In this document: piece after piece, positions 36,540 to 45,872 of the stretch
Position numbering within the stretch: position 1 is the stretch's first letter
How the letters are laid out: every line of letters begins with the position of its first letter
Assembly (NCBI GenBank): GCA_947630695.1
Contig: CANRIM010000003.1
Location: 61,840-125,839 of the forward strand
Direction of reading: 5' to 3'
DNA length: 64,000 nt
From: an uncultured Lachnospiraceae bacterium
Lineage (GTDB): Bacteria; Bacillota; Clostridia; Lachnospirales; Lachnospiraceae
Notes under the pieces: model-generated
What the model was told of the DNA's origin: nothing
The model's database searches: none
Seen by the model: the letters and a program-made list of their open reading frames with translations, nothing else
Translations under genes and position numbers: made by a program

Positions 36540-37730
36540 TCAATGATGGAACAGACGCATGCCTGTAAACGCCATGGCAATGCCGTGTTTGTTGCAGCAG
36601 TCGATGACAGAGCCGTCCCGGATGGATCCGCCGGGCTCCGCGATATAGCTTACGCCGCTGCGGCTTGCCCGCTCGATATTGTCGTCAAAGGGGAAGAAGG
36701 CATCAGATCCCAGCGCAACGCCGGAAATCTGCGACAGATACGCCCGGATCTCGCTTTCTGTCAGGGGATCGGGACGCTCTGTGAAATACTTCTGCCAGTT
36801 GCCTTCCGCGCAGACATCCTCTTCATTTTTATTGATATAGCCGTCAATGACGTTATCCCGGTCGGGTCTGCCCATTTCCGGCTTAAAAGGCAGGTTGAGC
36901 ACCTTATCGTGCTGGCGTAAAAACCAGGTGTCCGCCTTGCCCCCTGCCAGACGCGTACAATGAATCCGGGACTGCTGTCCGGCGCCCACGCCGATGGCCT
37001 GTCCGTCCACCGCATAGCATACGGAATTGGACTGGGTATATTTCAGTGTAATCAGGGCAACCACCAGATCCCGCTTCGCGCTCTCCGGCAGGGTTTTGTT
37101 TTCCGTTACCACATTTTCCAGCACCGCTTTGCTGATTTCGTAATCATTGCGTCCCTGTTCAAAGGTAATGCCGAAGACCTGCTTATGCTCGATGGGTTCC
37201 GGTACATAAGCCGGATCGATCTGTACGATATTGTAAGTGCCTTTTCTTTTTTCTTTCAGCATCGCCAGCGCTTCCGGATCATAGCCGGGCGCAATGACGC
37301 CGTCGGAAACCTCCCGGCTGATGAGGCGCGCGGTGGTCACGTCGCAGACGTCGGAAAGGGCGATCCAGTCGCCGAAGGAACACATCCGGTCGGTGCCTCT
37401 GGCTCTCGCATAGGCACAGGCCAGCGGGGACTCGTCCAGACCTTCGATATCATCTACGAAACAGGCTTTTTTGAGTTTTTCCGGCAGCGGCGTTCCGACC
37501 GCCGCGGAGGTGGGGCTCACATGCTTAAAAGAAGTGGCCGCCGGCAGGCCCAGCGCTTTCTTCAGTTCGCTGACCAGCTGCCATGAATTAAAAGCGTCGA
37601 GGAAATTGATATAGCCCGGTTTGCCGTTTAAAATTGTTATCGGCAGTTCATCGCCGTTGGCCATAAAAATCTTTGCCGGCTTCTGGCTGGGGTTACATCC
37701 GTATTTCAATTCAAATTCTTTCATATCCAT
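36540..37730 (-). CDS. purH: AICAR transformylase, stand-alone (C-terminal PurH half)
   Basis: This 396-aa protein corresponds only to the transformylase half of PurH, which uses 10-formyl-THF to make FAICAR. It begins directly with LKYGCNPSQKPAKIFM, contains the catalytic FKHVSPTSAAVG (Lys-His) segment, AVDGQAIGVGAGQQSRIHCT, and SDAFFPFDDNIERA. The MGS-like IMP cyclohydrolase half is absent. The next upstream gene (37747-38466) supplies a different cyclohydrolase, so the last two IMP steps are split between neighbours. The start at 37730 has AAGGAGCGATGG upstream. Confidence 0.9.
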   Translation of the reverse strand: MDMKEFELKYGCNPSQKPAKIFMANGDELPITILNGKPGYINFLDAFNSWQLVSELKKALGLPAATSFKHVSPTSAAVGTPLPEKLKKACFVDDIEGLDESPLACAYARARGTDRMCSFGDWIALSDVCDVTTARLISREVSDGVIAPGYDPEALAMLKEKRKGTYNIVQIDPAYVPEPIEHKQVFGITFEQGRNDYEISKAVLENVVTENKTLPESAKRDLVVALITLKYTQSNSVCYAVDGQAIGVGAGQQSRIHCTRLAGGKADTWFLRQHDKVLNLPFKPEMGRPDRDNVIDGYINKNEEDVCAEGNWQKYFTERPDPLTESEIRAYLSQISGVALGSDAFFPFDDNIERASRSGVSYIAEPGGSIRDGSVIDCCNKHGIAMAFTGMRLFHH

Positions 37731-37746
37731 CGCTCCTTAAACTTTT

Positions 37747-38466
37747 TTATTGATTTTTATTGATCATCCGGTTGGTAGTTTCCTTTGTTTTCAGGTCGAT
37801 ATAGCGCACATACAGGGAAATTTTGTTGTCCTGATCCAGCGCATCCCAGAGCTGCCCGGTAAAGGCGTCGATGTCGTCTGCAATCGCCACCCGCTCCGGC
37901 TCCCCCTGGAAGGTGGGAATCGGATCGCCGTCGCACACATAGGTGTGAATGAAATGCCCCAGGCCGCTGATGGCCGGATAAGAAAAGGTATAGCGGTTGC
38001 AGGCCGAACCCTTCTCATCGGCGCTCTTTAAAATACTCATTTCATAGCTGAAATCCTCTGCCGCAAAATGCAGCAGGCCGCTGATACGCGGGGTAAAATT
38101 GGGTTCGTCCGGCTCAAACTCCCGGGCGGTGAGCGCTTCGCTGAATCCTTTTCCGGCCTTTAAACCGTCGTAGATCGTATCCGTCTGATCGCCGTTGGTC
38201 ACGATCAGATAGTCCTCCATCTGGCGGATCGCCGCATAAATGATCAGACTGGGATCCTCCACCTTTGCGGCGTCAAAAGGCTCCGTAAATACCGCGCCGT
38301 CTTTTTCGGTGAAAATCCGGTTGCGGCTGTTGGCGCTCCTGCCCATAATAAAATAGGCGGCGCAGGCCTTTGTACCGTCCGGCGTCTTGCCGATGACGAT
38401 GCCTCTGCCCACATAGGAATTGCCCCGGATCAGTGTTCCAATGTCATTGATCTGATAAATATTCAT
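37747..38466 (-). CDS. purO: IMP cyclohydrolase, PurO-like
   Basis: The 239-aa protein fits the IMP_cyclohyd family known from archaeal PurO and also found in some anaerobic bacteria. It starts MNIYQINDIGTLIRGNSYVG, has GRSANSRNRIFTE and a conserved YPAISGLGHFIHTY segment. The predicted reaction is ring closure of FAICAR to IMP. GAAAGGGTGATAGA precedes the ATG at 38466, 5 nt after the purN stop; longer in-frame starts would overlap purN and are rejected. Its neighbour is a transformylase-only PurH, exactly the partner that would need it. Confidence 0.82.
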   Translation of the reverse strand: MNIYQINDIGTLIRGNSYVGRGIVIGKTPDGTKACAAYFIMGRSANSRNRIFTEKDGAVFTEPFDAAKVEDPSLIIYAAIRQMEDYLIVTNGDQTDTIYDGLKAGKGFSEALTAREFEPDEPNFTPRISGLLHFAAEDFSYEMSILKSADEKGSACNRYTFSYPAISGLGHFIHTYVCDGDPIPTFQGEPERVAIADDIDAFTGQLWDALDQDNKISLYVRYIDLKTKETTNRMINKNQ

Positions 38467-38471
38467 TTCTA

Positions 38472-39095
38472 TCACCCTTTCGTTTCTTTCGATATGATTT
38501 CCGCGCAGACTTTTTCCGCCGCTGCCGGCAGAATGATCCATTCCGCCTCCCGCATGACGCGCTGCTGCAGCACTTCGGGCGTATCGCCCTCGCATACGGA
38601 AACCGCTTTCTGCATAATGATTTCTCCGCCGTCCGGAATCTCGTTGACAAAATGGACGGTGGCGCCCGTCACCTTCACCCCTTTGGCCAGCGCGGCTTCA
38701 TGGACCCGCAGCCCGTAAAATCCCTTGCCGCAGAAGGAAGGAATCAGTGAAGGATGGACGTTGATGATCCGTTTTTCATAACGTTTCGTAAAAGAAGCGC
38801 TTAAAATAGACATAAACCCCGCCAGAATAATCAAATCCGTCTCATATGCGTCCAGCGCTTCACAGATGGCCGCCTCAAAGGCCTCCTGGCTGCTGCATTC
38901 CTTTCTGGTAATCACTTTCCCCGGAATTTGCGCAGCCTCCGCCCGCTTCAGGGCATAGGCCTCGGGATTGTTGGCAATCACCAGCCGGATCTGCCCACTG
39001 GTCAGCCGCCCGCTGATCTGCGCATCAATCAGCGCCTGCAGATTGGTTCCGCCGCCGGACACCAGCACGGCGATATTTGCTTTTCTTTCCGTCAT
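38472..39095 (-). CDS. purN: Phosphoribosylglycinamide formyltransferase
   Basis: PurN transfers formyl from 10-formyl-THF to GAR. The 207-aa protein has the substrate loop VLVSGGGTNLQALIDAQ near the N-terminus and the catalytic IINVHPSLIPSF (Asn and His). The catalytic Asp region is partly visible in FVNEIPDGGEII. Length is normal. It follows purM by 15 nt and precedes purO by 5 nt. Confidence 0.96.
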   Translation of the reverse strand: MTERKANIAVLVSGGGTNLQALIDAQISGRLTSGQIRLVIANNPEAYALKRAEAAQIPGKVITRKECSSQEAFEAAICEALDAYETDLIILAGFMSILSASFTKRYEKRIINVHPSLIPSFCGKGFYGLRVHEAALAKGVKVTGATVHFVNEIPDGGEIIMQKAVSVCEGDTPEVLQQRVMREAEWIILPAAAEKVCAEIISKETKG

Positions 39096-39110
39096 TGATC
39101 TTTTCTCCCG

Positions 39111-40154
39111 TCAGTCAATGCTGATTTTTTCTTCCGACTGTACAATTTCTCCGATCACATATGCGTCGGTTTCCTTCGCCTGCAAAATGGCCAGGGCACG
39201 GTCCGCATCTTCCTTTGCCACAATGACGCTCATACCTACCCCCATGTTGAAGGTATTGAACATATCCCGTTCGCTGATCTGTCCTCTGGCAGCGATCAGG
39301 TCGAAGATGGGAAGCACACGCACCGCGCTTTTTTCGATCTTCGCCCCCAGCCCGTCTGGTATGCTTCTGGGAATATTTTCATAGAAACCGCCGCCGGTGA
39401 TATGGGAAATGCCCTTCGGCTGAATTTCTTTCAGCAGCGCCAGCACTGGTTTCACATAAATTTTCGTGGGGGTCAGCAGCGTTTCCCCGATGGATTTGCC
39501 GCCCAGCTCCGGCACCGGCGCAGTTATATCGCTGTGCTCCACGTCAAATACTTTGCGCACCAGCGAAAATCCGTTGGAATGGACGCCGCTGGAGGGCAGC
39601 GCCAGAATCACGTCGCCGGCGGCCATGGTACGGTTGTCAATAATTTTCTCTTTATCCACGATCCCGGTACAGTATCCTGCCAGATCGTATTCGTCTTCCG
39701 GGTAAAAACCCGGCATCTCCGCGGTTTCTCCGCCGATCAGCGCCGCCTCCGACTGCACGCAGCCTTCACAGACGCCCTTGACGATATCCGCGATCCGTTC
39801 CGGTTTGTTTTTGCCGCAGGCGATATAGTCCAGAAAGAACAGGGGCTTCGCGCCGCAGCAGATAATGTCGTTGACGCACATGGCAACGCAGTCGATGCCC
39901 ACGCTGTCATGCCTGTCCATCAAAAAGGCCAGCTTTAACTTGGTTCCCACGCCGTCCGTACCGCTGACCAGCACAGGCCTCTGGATGCCTTCCAGATCCA
40001 GTTCGAATGCGCCGCCGAAGCCGCCGATATCCGAACACACGCCGGCAGTCATGGTTTTCGCAATATGCTGTTTCATCAGTTCCACCGCCTTGTAACCGGC
40101 GGTAATATCCACACCCGCTGCCGCGTATGCATCTGATTTCGAATTTGTATTCAT
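39111..40154 (-). CDS. purM: Phosphoribosylformylglycinamidine cyclo-ligase (AIR synthetase)
   Basis: PurM closes the imidazole ring of FGAM to AIR with ATP. The 347 residues include [20 protein letters not shown], the [17 protein letters not shown] signature, [13 protein letters not shown] and [13 protein letters not shown]. All are typical of the PurM/PurL superfamily. It starts 3 nt after the purF stop codon. Confidence 0.97.
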   Translation of the reverse strand: MNTNSKSDAYAAAGVDITAGYKAVELMKQHIAKTMTAGVCSDIGGFGGAFELDLEGIQRPVLVSGTDGVGTKLKLAFLMDRHDSVGIDCVAMCVNDIICCGAKPLFFLDYIACGKNKPERIADIVKGVCEGCVQSEAALIGGETAEMPGFYPEDEYDLAGYCTGIVDKEKIIDNRTMAAGDVILALPSSGVHSNGFSLVRKVFDVEHSDITAPVPELGGKSIGETLLTPTKIYVKPVLALLKEIQPKGISHITGGGFYENIPRSIPDGLGAKIEKSAVRVLPIFDLIAARGQISERDMFNTFNMGVGMSVIVAKEDADRALAILQAKETDAYVIGEIVQSEEKISID

Positions 40155-40157
40155 ATG

Positions 40158-41582
40158 TTATTCCTTTCCGTTCCAGCAGTAGGTACAAAGTTTACAGGGA
40201 TCCAGCCCGATGGCTTTCACAATGCCTTCCAGCGACTGAAATTCCAGAGAGGCCAGATGCAGCTGGTCGCAGATGGCGTCCCGCAGCCGTTTGCCCCGTT
40301 CGGTAGAGGAATCGCTGTATTCATCGATATACTTGAAGCCTTCCTCCCCTTCCAGTTCCATGATGATCCGGCGGGCAATCAGCTCCATATCGCTGGTGGC
40401 TCTGGAAAAATTCAGATATTTGCAGCCGAACATAATGGGCGGGCAGGCGGAACGCATATGTACCGCCCTGGCTCCGTTGTTATAGAGAAATTCCACGGTT
40501 TCCCGCAGCTGCGTGCCCCGGACGATGGAATCGTCCACGAACAGCAGGCTCTTGTCCTTGATCAGTTCCCGCACAGGAATCTGCTTCATTTTCGCCACTT
40601 TGTTGCGCTCGTTCTGTCTGGCGGGCATAAAGCTTCTCGCCCAGGTGGGCGTATATTTGATAAAGGCCCTTGCGAATGGAATATCGCTTTCATTCGCATA
40701 TCCGATGGCGTGGGGCGTTCCTGAATCCGGCACGCCGCCCACATAGTCCACGCCCTCCGCTTTGCCGGAGGCGCGGTCTGCTTCCGCCATGATCCGGCCG
40801 TTGCGGTACCGCATCATTTCCACGTTGACCCCTTCATAATTGGAGGTGGGATAACCGTAATAACTCCAGAGAAAAGCGCAGATGCGCATTTCTTCTCCGG
40901 GCGGGGAAAGCTGCGTGATTTTGTCCGCCGTGATTTCCACGATCTCACCGGGGCCCAGTTCCTTTTCATTTTCATATCCCAGTTTCTGGTATGCAAACGA
41001 CTCAAATGAGACGCTGTATCCGTGTTCGTTTTTTCCGATCACCACCGGCAGCCGGCCCATTTTGTCCCGTGCGGCGATAATGGCGCCGTCGTCCTTCAGA
41101 ATCAGAACAGACGCCGTGCCGTCGATCTCGTGCTGCGCAAAGCGGATGCCTTCAATAAAATCGCTCTTCTGATTGATCAGCGCCGCCACCAGCTCGGTGG
41201 AATTGACATTGCCGCCGGTCATGGCGTCAAAATGGCCGCCGCTGAAGGACAGATATTGATCGATCAACGTTTCCGCATTGTTAATCATGCCGATGATGCA
41301 GATGGCATAGGTTCCCAGATTGGAGCGAATGAGTAACGGCTGCGGATCATAGTCGCTGATGCATCCGATGGCCGAACTGCCCCGCATTTCCTCAAACACA
41401 TGCTCAAATTTTGTCCGAAACGGTGAATTTTCTATATTATGAATGTTGCGCTGCAGGCCGATTTCTGCATCCCAGGCAGCCATGCCGCCCCGGCGCGTCC
41501 CCAGATGCGAATGATAATCCGTTCCGAAAAAACAGTCGGAAATCGCATCCTGCCTGCTGACTGTTCCAAAAAATCCTCCCAT
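40158..41582 (-). CDS. purF: PurF-like amidophosphoribosyltransferase lacking the N-terminal catalytic Cys
   Basis: The family makes phosphoribosylamine from PRPP and glutamine, the first committed purine step. The 474-aa protein keeps the Ntn glutaminase fold at the N-terminus (GTDYHSHLGTRRGGMAAWD) and an intact phosphoribosyltransferase domain with the PRPP loop LLFVDDSIVRGTQLRE. It begins MGGFFGT, whereas classical PurF begins with Cys (MCGIFG-like) whose N-terminal thiol releases ammonia. Here Gly occupies that place, confirmed in the DNA (ATGGGAGGATTTTTT). It may use free ammonia or another glutaminase, or serve another role. It follows purE by 23 nt. Confidence 0.85.
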   Translation of the reverse strand: MGGFFGTVSRQDAISDCFFGTDYHSHLGTRRGGMAAWDAEIGLQRNIHNIENSPFRTKFEHVFEEMRGSSAIGCISDYDPQPLLIRSNLGTYAICIIGMINNAETLIDQYLSFSGGHFDAMTGGNVNSTELVAALINQKSDFIEGIRFAQHEIDGTASVLILKDDGAIIAARDKMGRLPVVIGKNEHGYSVSFESFAYQKLGYENEKELGPGEIVEITADKITQLSPPGEEMRICAFLWSYYGYPTSNYEGVNVEMMRYRNGRIMAEADRASGKAEGVDYVGGVPDSGTPHAIGYANESDIPFARAFIKYTPTWARSFMPARQNERNKVAKMKQIPVRELIKDKSLLFVDDSIVRGTQLRETVEFLYNNGARAVHMRSACPPIMFGCKYLNFSRATSDMELIARRIIMELEGEEGFKYIDEYSDSSTERGKRLRDAICDQLHLASLEFQSLEGIVKAIGLDPCKLCTYCWNGKE

Positions 41583-41605
41583 AACAATTCTCCTGTATCT
41601 TTCTG

Positions 41606-42106
41606 TCAGTCTTTGTCCTGCAGTCTGGACAGGATCTGTTGATCCTTCTCCAGTACCGCCGCCGCGTCGCTTTTGCGTTTTGCCAGCAGCTTCTCCGCCA
41701 GCGCCGCATCCTCTACTGCCAGAATCTGCGCAGCCAGCAGTCCCGCGTTGGCGCCGCCGTTGACGGCCACCGTCGCCACCGGGATCCCGGGCGGCATCTG
41801 CACCGTAGACAACAACGCATCCATGCCGTCAAAGGCAGAGGATTTGCAGGGGATCCCGATCACCGGAAGCGTGGTATTTGCCGCAATCGCTCCCGCCAGA
41901 TGGGCCGCCATTCCCGCTGCCGCGATAATGACGCCGAAGCCCTTTTCCCTTGCGGTTTTCGCAAAGTTTCCTGCTTCCTCGGGCGTCCTGTGGGCCGAAT
42001 ATACATGCACCTCGTAAGGCATTTCCAATGCGTCCAGCACCGCCGTGGTCTTCTGAATCACCGGCAGATCACTGTCGCTGCCCATGACAATTCCTGTTTT
42101 TTTCAT
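41606..42106 (-). CDS. purE: N5-carboxyaminoimidazole ribonucleotide mutase
   Basis: PurE rearranges N5-CAIR to CAIR (class I) in the sixth purine step. The 166-aa protein has GIVMGSDSDLPVIQKTTAV, the active-site VYSAHRTPEEAG and AAAGMAAHLAGAIAANT. A separate purK is not seen here. It is the first gene of the purine operon, with AGGAGGAGCG upstream of the ATG and a promoter ending about 20 nt before it. Confidence 0.96.
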   Translation of the reverse strand: MKKTGIVMGSDSDLPVIQKTTAVLDALEMPYEVHVYSAHRTPEEAGNFAKTAREKGFGVIIAAAGMAAHLAGAIAANTTLPVIGIPCKSSAFDGMDALLSTVQMPPGIPVATVAVNGGANAGLLAAQILAVEDAALAEKLLAKRKSDAAAVLEKDQQILSRLQDKD

Positions 42107-42126
42107 ATGTCGCTCCTCCTGATTCG

Positions 42127-42155
42127 AATATACGAAACCCCCGATTCTTTGTCAA
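42127..42155 (-). promoter_or_regulatory. Promoter of the purine operon
   Basis: On the minus strand TTGACA (42150-42155) and TATATT (42127-42132) are 17 nt apart. Transcription would start near 42120, leaving only about 14 nt before purE. There is no room for a purine riboswitch, so any control must act on the promoter itself. Confidence 0.8.
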
Positions 42156-42188
42156 TATGCCCCACAAAAGTTTTCCCCGAAATCCGAT

Positions 42189-42608
42189 TTATCGTCCTGC
42201 CTTGGCTTCACAGTAGATACAGCGATACTCTTTGCGTTCTTTGTCCGTCAGCCGGAAAATATGCGGCAGTTCCTGCTCCGTAGATGTGATGCAGCGCGGA
42301 TTTTTGCAGCGAATGACATTGGTCAGTTTTTCCGGCATCAGAATCACCCGCTTTTCCACCAGTTTGCCGTTTTTTATGATATTGACGGTCGCCCCCGGAT
42401 CCACATATCCGATGACGTCAAAATCGATGGCAATGTCCGCATCGATCTTGATAATGTCTTTTCTTCCCATTTTCTTGCTGGAAGCATTTTTCATCAGCGC
42501 GACGGATACGTCCAGCGCCCCCAGCCCCAGCAGGCTGTACAGCCGCATGCCGCAGCCCGCGGTAATGTGATCGATGACCACGCCGTTTTGAATGGAATCC
42601 ACATTCAT
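42189..42608 (-). CDS. pyrI: Aspartate carbamoyltransferase regulatory subunit
   Basis: PyrI binds nucleotide effectors and holds PyrB trimers together. The 139-aa protein has the N-terminal nucleotide-binding domain (GVVIDHITAGCGMRLYSLLG) and a C-terminal zinc site with cysteines in CKNPRCI and YRCIYCEAK. Length is slightly under the E. coli subunit. It is the last gene of the pyrimidine operon, 23 nt after pyrB. Confidence 0.95.
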   Translation of the reverse strand: MNVDSIQNGVVIDHITAGCGMRLYSLLGLGALDVSVALMKNASSKKMGRKDIIKIDADIAIDFDVIGYVDPGATVNIIKNGKLVEKRVILMPEKLTNVIRCKNPRCITSTEQELPHIFRLTDKERKEYRCIYCEAKAGR

Positions 42609-42631
42609 AGTCTACTTCCTCCGATCTTCTC

Positions 42632-43552
42632 TCACTTTACTTCAATTCCCAGCAGTTTCAGTATCAGCGCCATGCGCATGTATTTCCCGTTTTTCACCTG
42701 TTTGAAATAGCAGGCTCTGGGGTCCTTGTCGATAGCTACGCTGATTTCATTCACACGGGGCAAAGGATGCAGGATCGAAAGATCCTCTTTCGCCCGTTTC
42801 AGTCTGGCGGGGGTCAGGATAAAGCTGTCTTTCAGCCGCAGATAATCTTCTTCATTAAAGAAGCGCTCCCGCTGTACCCGCGTCATATACAAAACGTCCA
42901 GCTCCGGCATGTATTTTTCAAAATCCGTGGTCTGCACATAGGAAAATCCCTGTTTTTTCAGTACGTCCCGCTTGATATAACTGGGCACTTTCAGTTCCTC
43001 CGGGGAAATCAGCACGAAGCGGATGTTTTCATAACGGGACAGGGCGTTGATCAGCGAATGTACCGTCCGCCCGAATTTCAGATCGCCGCAGAATCCCACG
43101 GTCAGGTTGTCGAATCTGCCTTTTTCCCTGTGGATCGTCAGAAGATCCGCTAAAGTCTGGGTAGGATGGCAGTGTCCGCCGTCGCCGGCGTTGATCACCG
43201 GGATCGACGCGTTGTTCGCCGCCACCAAAGCAGCGCCTTCCTTCGGGTGCCGCATGGCAATGATATCGGCATAGCAGCTGACGGTTTTTGCCGTATCCGC
43301 CACGCTTTCGCCCTTGGCTGCCGACGAGGAACTGCTGCTGGACACCGACAGTACGTGTCCCCCCAGCTCGTACATCGCCGCCTCAAAGCTCAGCCTGGTC
43401 CGGGTGGAGGGTTCAAAAAACAGCGTCGCCAGCTTTTTTCCGTGGCAGGCCTCGCTGTATTTGTCCGGATGCGCAATGATGTCGCAGGCCACTGCGATCA
43501 GCTCTTCGATTTCACCGGTGGAAAGATCCACAATATCAATCAGATTTCTCAT
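42632..43552 (-). CDS. pyrB: Aspartate carbamoyltransferase catalytic subunit
   Basis: PyrB joins carbamoyl phosphate and aspartate. The 306-aa protein has the carbamoyl phosphate loop [20 protein letters not shown], the [12 protein letters not shown] segment and [11 protein letters not shown] serine-rich loop [12 protein letters not shown] matches the 80s loop. It lies between pyrE (3-nt gap) and pyrI, the expected order for an allosteric PyrBI enzyme. Confidence 0.97.
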   Translation of the reverse strand: MRNLIDIVDLSTGEIEELIAVACDIIAHPDKYSEACHGKKLATLFFEPSTRTRLSFEAAMYELGGHVLSVSSSSSSSAAKGESVADTAKTVSCYADIIAMRHPKEGAALVAANNASIPVINAGDGGHCHPTQTLADLLTIHREKGRFDNLTVGFCGDLKFGRTVHSLINALSRYENIRFVLISPEELKVPSYIKRDVLKKQGFSYVQTTDFEKYMPELDVLYMTRVQRERFFNEEDYLRLKDSFILTPARLKRAKEDLSILHPLPRVNEISVAIDKDPRACYFKQVKNGKYMRMALILKLLGIEVK

Positions 43553-43555
43553 ATC

Positions 43556-44200
43556 TTACGCCTCCCTCCAGCTTTCATCGGAAGGATTGTTGCGGAACGC
43601 GATGAGCCGGTGGACATCCTCTGCTTTGATATAGCCTTCTTCCGCCGCCACTTTGGCGATACAGTCAAAATCCGTCAGGGAAATGTTCTGTACCTCTGCT
43701 TCTTTCAGCCGGTCCAGTCCTTTCTGCATACCGTAGGTAAAAATGCTGACGATCCCCAGCACTTCGGCCCCGGCATCCCGCAGTACGTTCACCACTTCGA
43801 TGACGCTGCCGCCGGTGGAAATCAGATCTTCCACCACCACGACTTTCTGTCCCTTCTCCAGCCGTCCTTCGATCTGGTTCTGCCGTCCGTGATCCTTGGC
43901 CCCCGAACGCACATAGCCCATAGGCATCCCCAGCAGATGTCCCGTAATGGCCGCATGGGCAATACCTGCGGTGGATGTGCCCATCAGCACCTCCGCTTCC
44001 GGGTAATGGGTCCGGATCAGTTCTGCCAGCCCGTTTTCCACGTCGCTGCGCACCGCCACGTCTGTCAGCGTCAGCCGGTTATCGCAGTATACGGGGCTTT
44101 TGATGCCGCTGGCCCAGGTAAAGGGTTCCTCCGGGCGGAAAAAGACGGCCCGGATAGAAAGCAGATCCTTCGCGATTTTTTCTCTCAGTTCCATTTTCAT
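43556..44200 (-). CDS. pyrE: Orotate phosphoribosyltransferase
   Basis: PyrE converts orotate and PRPP to OMP. The 214-aa protein has the PRPP-binding motif VVVVEDLISTGGSVIEVV and the N-terminal FTWASGIKSPVYCDNR. Both length and motifs are normal. It starts after a 51-nt spacer with a GC hairpin downstream of pyrF. Confidence 0.96.
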   Translation of the reverse strand: MKMELREKIAKDLLSIRAVFFRPEEPFTWASGIKSPVYCDNRLTLTDVAVRSDVENGLAELIRTHYPEAEVLMGTSTAGIAHAAITGHLLGMPMGYVRSGAKDHGRQNQIEGRLEKGQKVVVVEDLISTGGSVIEVVNVLRDAGAEVLGIVSIFTYGMQKGLDRLKEAEVQNISLTDFDCIAKVAAEEGYIKAEDVHRLIAFRNNPSDESWREA

Positions 44201-44218
44201 TCCCTCCTTTATAATGAA

Positions 44219-44245
44219 GGCACGCGCCTAAAGAACGCGGCCGTT
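44219..44245 (-). repeat. Hairpin spacer between pyrF and pyrE
   Basis: On the minus strand AAAGAACG/CGTTCTTT form a perfect 8-bp stem around GCCG, followed by GGCGCGTGCC and then the pyrE ribosome binding site. The GCGCGTGCC element recurs at 7644-7652 in front of another internal gene. No T run is present. Confidence 0.4.
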
Positions 44246-44251
44246 CTTTGC

Positions 44252-44950
44252 TTATCCGATAAACTCTTCGATGCAGCGCTGATACGCCGCCACCGGATCC
44301 GCGGCTGCCGTCACCGGCCGTCCCACCACGATATAATCCGAGCCGTTTGTCCTTGCCTGGGCCGGTGTGGTGATTCGTTTCTGATCTCCCACTTCCGAAT
44401 CCGCGAAGCGGATGCCCGGCGTTACGGTAAGGAAGTTCCCGCCGCAGCGGGCATGGACCTTTCCGGCCTCTAAGGGAGAGCATACCACGCCGTCCAGACC
44501 TGCTTTTTTCGCATTTTCCGCATAATGCATGACCACCTCATCCAGAGGTTTTTCAATCAGCAGATCCTGCTCCATGCTTTCCTGATCGGTGGAGGTCAGC
44601 TGGGTCACCGCAATCAAAAGCGGCCTTGTACCGTCTTCCCTGGTCAGCCCCCGCAGCGCCGCCTGCATCATGCGGATGGTGCCGCCTGCGTGCAGATTGC
44701 AGATATCCACGTCCAGTCCGGACAGGACCCGCATGGCTTTTTCCACCGTATTGGGGATATCGTGCAGCTTCAGATCCAGAAAAATTTTATGTCCTCTTCG
44801 TTTGATTTCCCGGACAATCTGCGGCCCTTCCGCATAAAAAAGCTCCATGCCGATCTTTACGAAAGGCTTTTTTTCTGTAAAACGGTCCAGAAAATCGAAG
44901 GTCTGCTGCGCGCCCGCAAAATCGCAGGCAATGATAACATCTTTTCCCAT
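44252..44950 (-). CDS. pyrF: Orotidine-5'-phosphate decarboxylase
   Basis: PyrF decarboxylates OMP to UMP. The 232-aa barrel protein has the catalytic IFLDLKLHDIPNTV (D-x-K-x-x-D) segment, VTPGIRF and the phosphate-binding DYIVVGRPVTAA. All are typical of the group I enzyme. It starts 4 nt after the pyrD stop. Confidence 0.97.
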   Translation of the reverse strand: MGKDVIIACDFAGAQQTFDFLDRFTEKKPFVKIGMELFYAEGPQIVREIKRRGHKIFLDLKLHDIPNTVEKAMRVLSGLDVDICNLHAGGTIRMMQAALRGLTREDGTRPLLIAVTQLTSTDQESMEQDLLIEKPLDEVVMHYAENAKKAGLDGVVCSPLEAGKVHARCGGNFLTVTPGIRFADSEVGDQKRITTPAQARTNGSDYIVVGRPVTAAADPVAAYQRCIEEFIG

Positions 44951-44954
44951 ATGT

Positions 44955-45872
44955 TTATTCTCCTGTTGATTCGATATTGATATGTTTCAGATCTTTGATG
45001 TGATACCGGTCCATCACCGCCGGCAGATCCCGTATAATGTCCCGGCAGATATAAGGATCCACCAGATTAGCCGCGCCGATTTCCACTGCGCAGGCCCCGG
45101 CCAGCATCATTTCCAACACGTCCTCCGGACTGCTGACACCGCCCATGCCCACCACCGGGATATCCACGGCATGGGCCACCTGATACACCATCCGCAGCGC
45201 CACCGGGAAAACGGCAGGGCCGGAAAATCCGCCCATGACATTTGCAATTACCGGCCGCTTCGTTTTCAGGTCGATGCGCATCCCCAGCAGCGTATTGATC
45301 AGGCTGATGCCGTCCGCGCCCGCTTCCTCGCAGGCTTTGGCAATTTCCGTGATATCCGTTACATTGGGGGTCAGTTTGATCAGCACCGGTTTTTTCGTCA
45401 CGGCCTTTACCGCCTTCACCACCGCTGCCGCCGCTTCCGGGTCCGTGCCGAAGCTCATGCCGCCCCCGTGTACGTTGGGACAGCTGATATTGACCTCCAG
45501 CCAGCCCACCTGGGACTCTTTGTCCAGCCGCGCGCAGGTATAGGCATATTCCTCCACGGAAAAGCCGCTGACATTGGCCATCACCAGCTTATGAAAACAT
45601 GTTTTTAATTTCGGCAGTTCCTCTTCGATGACTTTGTCCACCCCGGGATTCTGCAGTCCCACGGCATTGATCATGCCGCCGGTGCATTCCGCGATGCGGG
45701 GCGTCGGATTGCCGAAGCGGGGCTCCTTCGTCGTTCCTTTAAATGAAAAGGTGCCCAGGCAGTTGATATCGTAAAGTTCGGCGAACTCATATCCGTATCC
45801 GAAGGTGCCGGAGGCGGGAATCACCGGATTGTCCAGTGGGATGCCGCACAGATCCACGCTTAATCTTCCCAT
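44955..45872 (-). CDS. pyrD: Dihydroorotate dehydrogenase, class 1B catalytic subunit
   Basis: PyrD (PyrDB) oxidises dihydroorotate to orotate, passing electrons through PyrK to NAD. The 305-aa FMN barrel contains NPVIPASGTFGYG, the catalytic Cys region VNISCPNVHGGGMSFG, and VVGMGGVSSPEDVLEMMLAGA. Its start overlaps the pyrK end by 13 nt, matching the heterotetramer PyrD2K2. Confidence 0.97.
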   Translation of the reverse strand: MGRLSVDLCGIPLDNPVIPASGTFGYGYEFAELYDINCLGTFSFKGTTKEPRFGNPTPRIAECTGGMINAVGLQNPGVDKVIEEELPKLKTCFHKLVMANVSGFSVEEYAYTCARLDKESQVGWLEVNISCPNVHGGGMSFGTDPEAAAAVVKAVKAVTKKPVLIKLTPNVTDITEIAKACEEAGADGISLINTLLGMRIDLKTKRPVIANVMGGFSGPAVFPVALRMVYQVAHAVDIPVVGMGGVSSPEDVLEMMLAGACAVEIGAANLVDPYICRDIIRDLPAVMDRYHIKDLKHINIESTGE

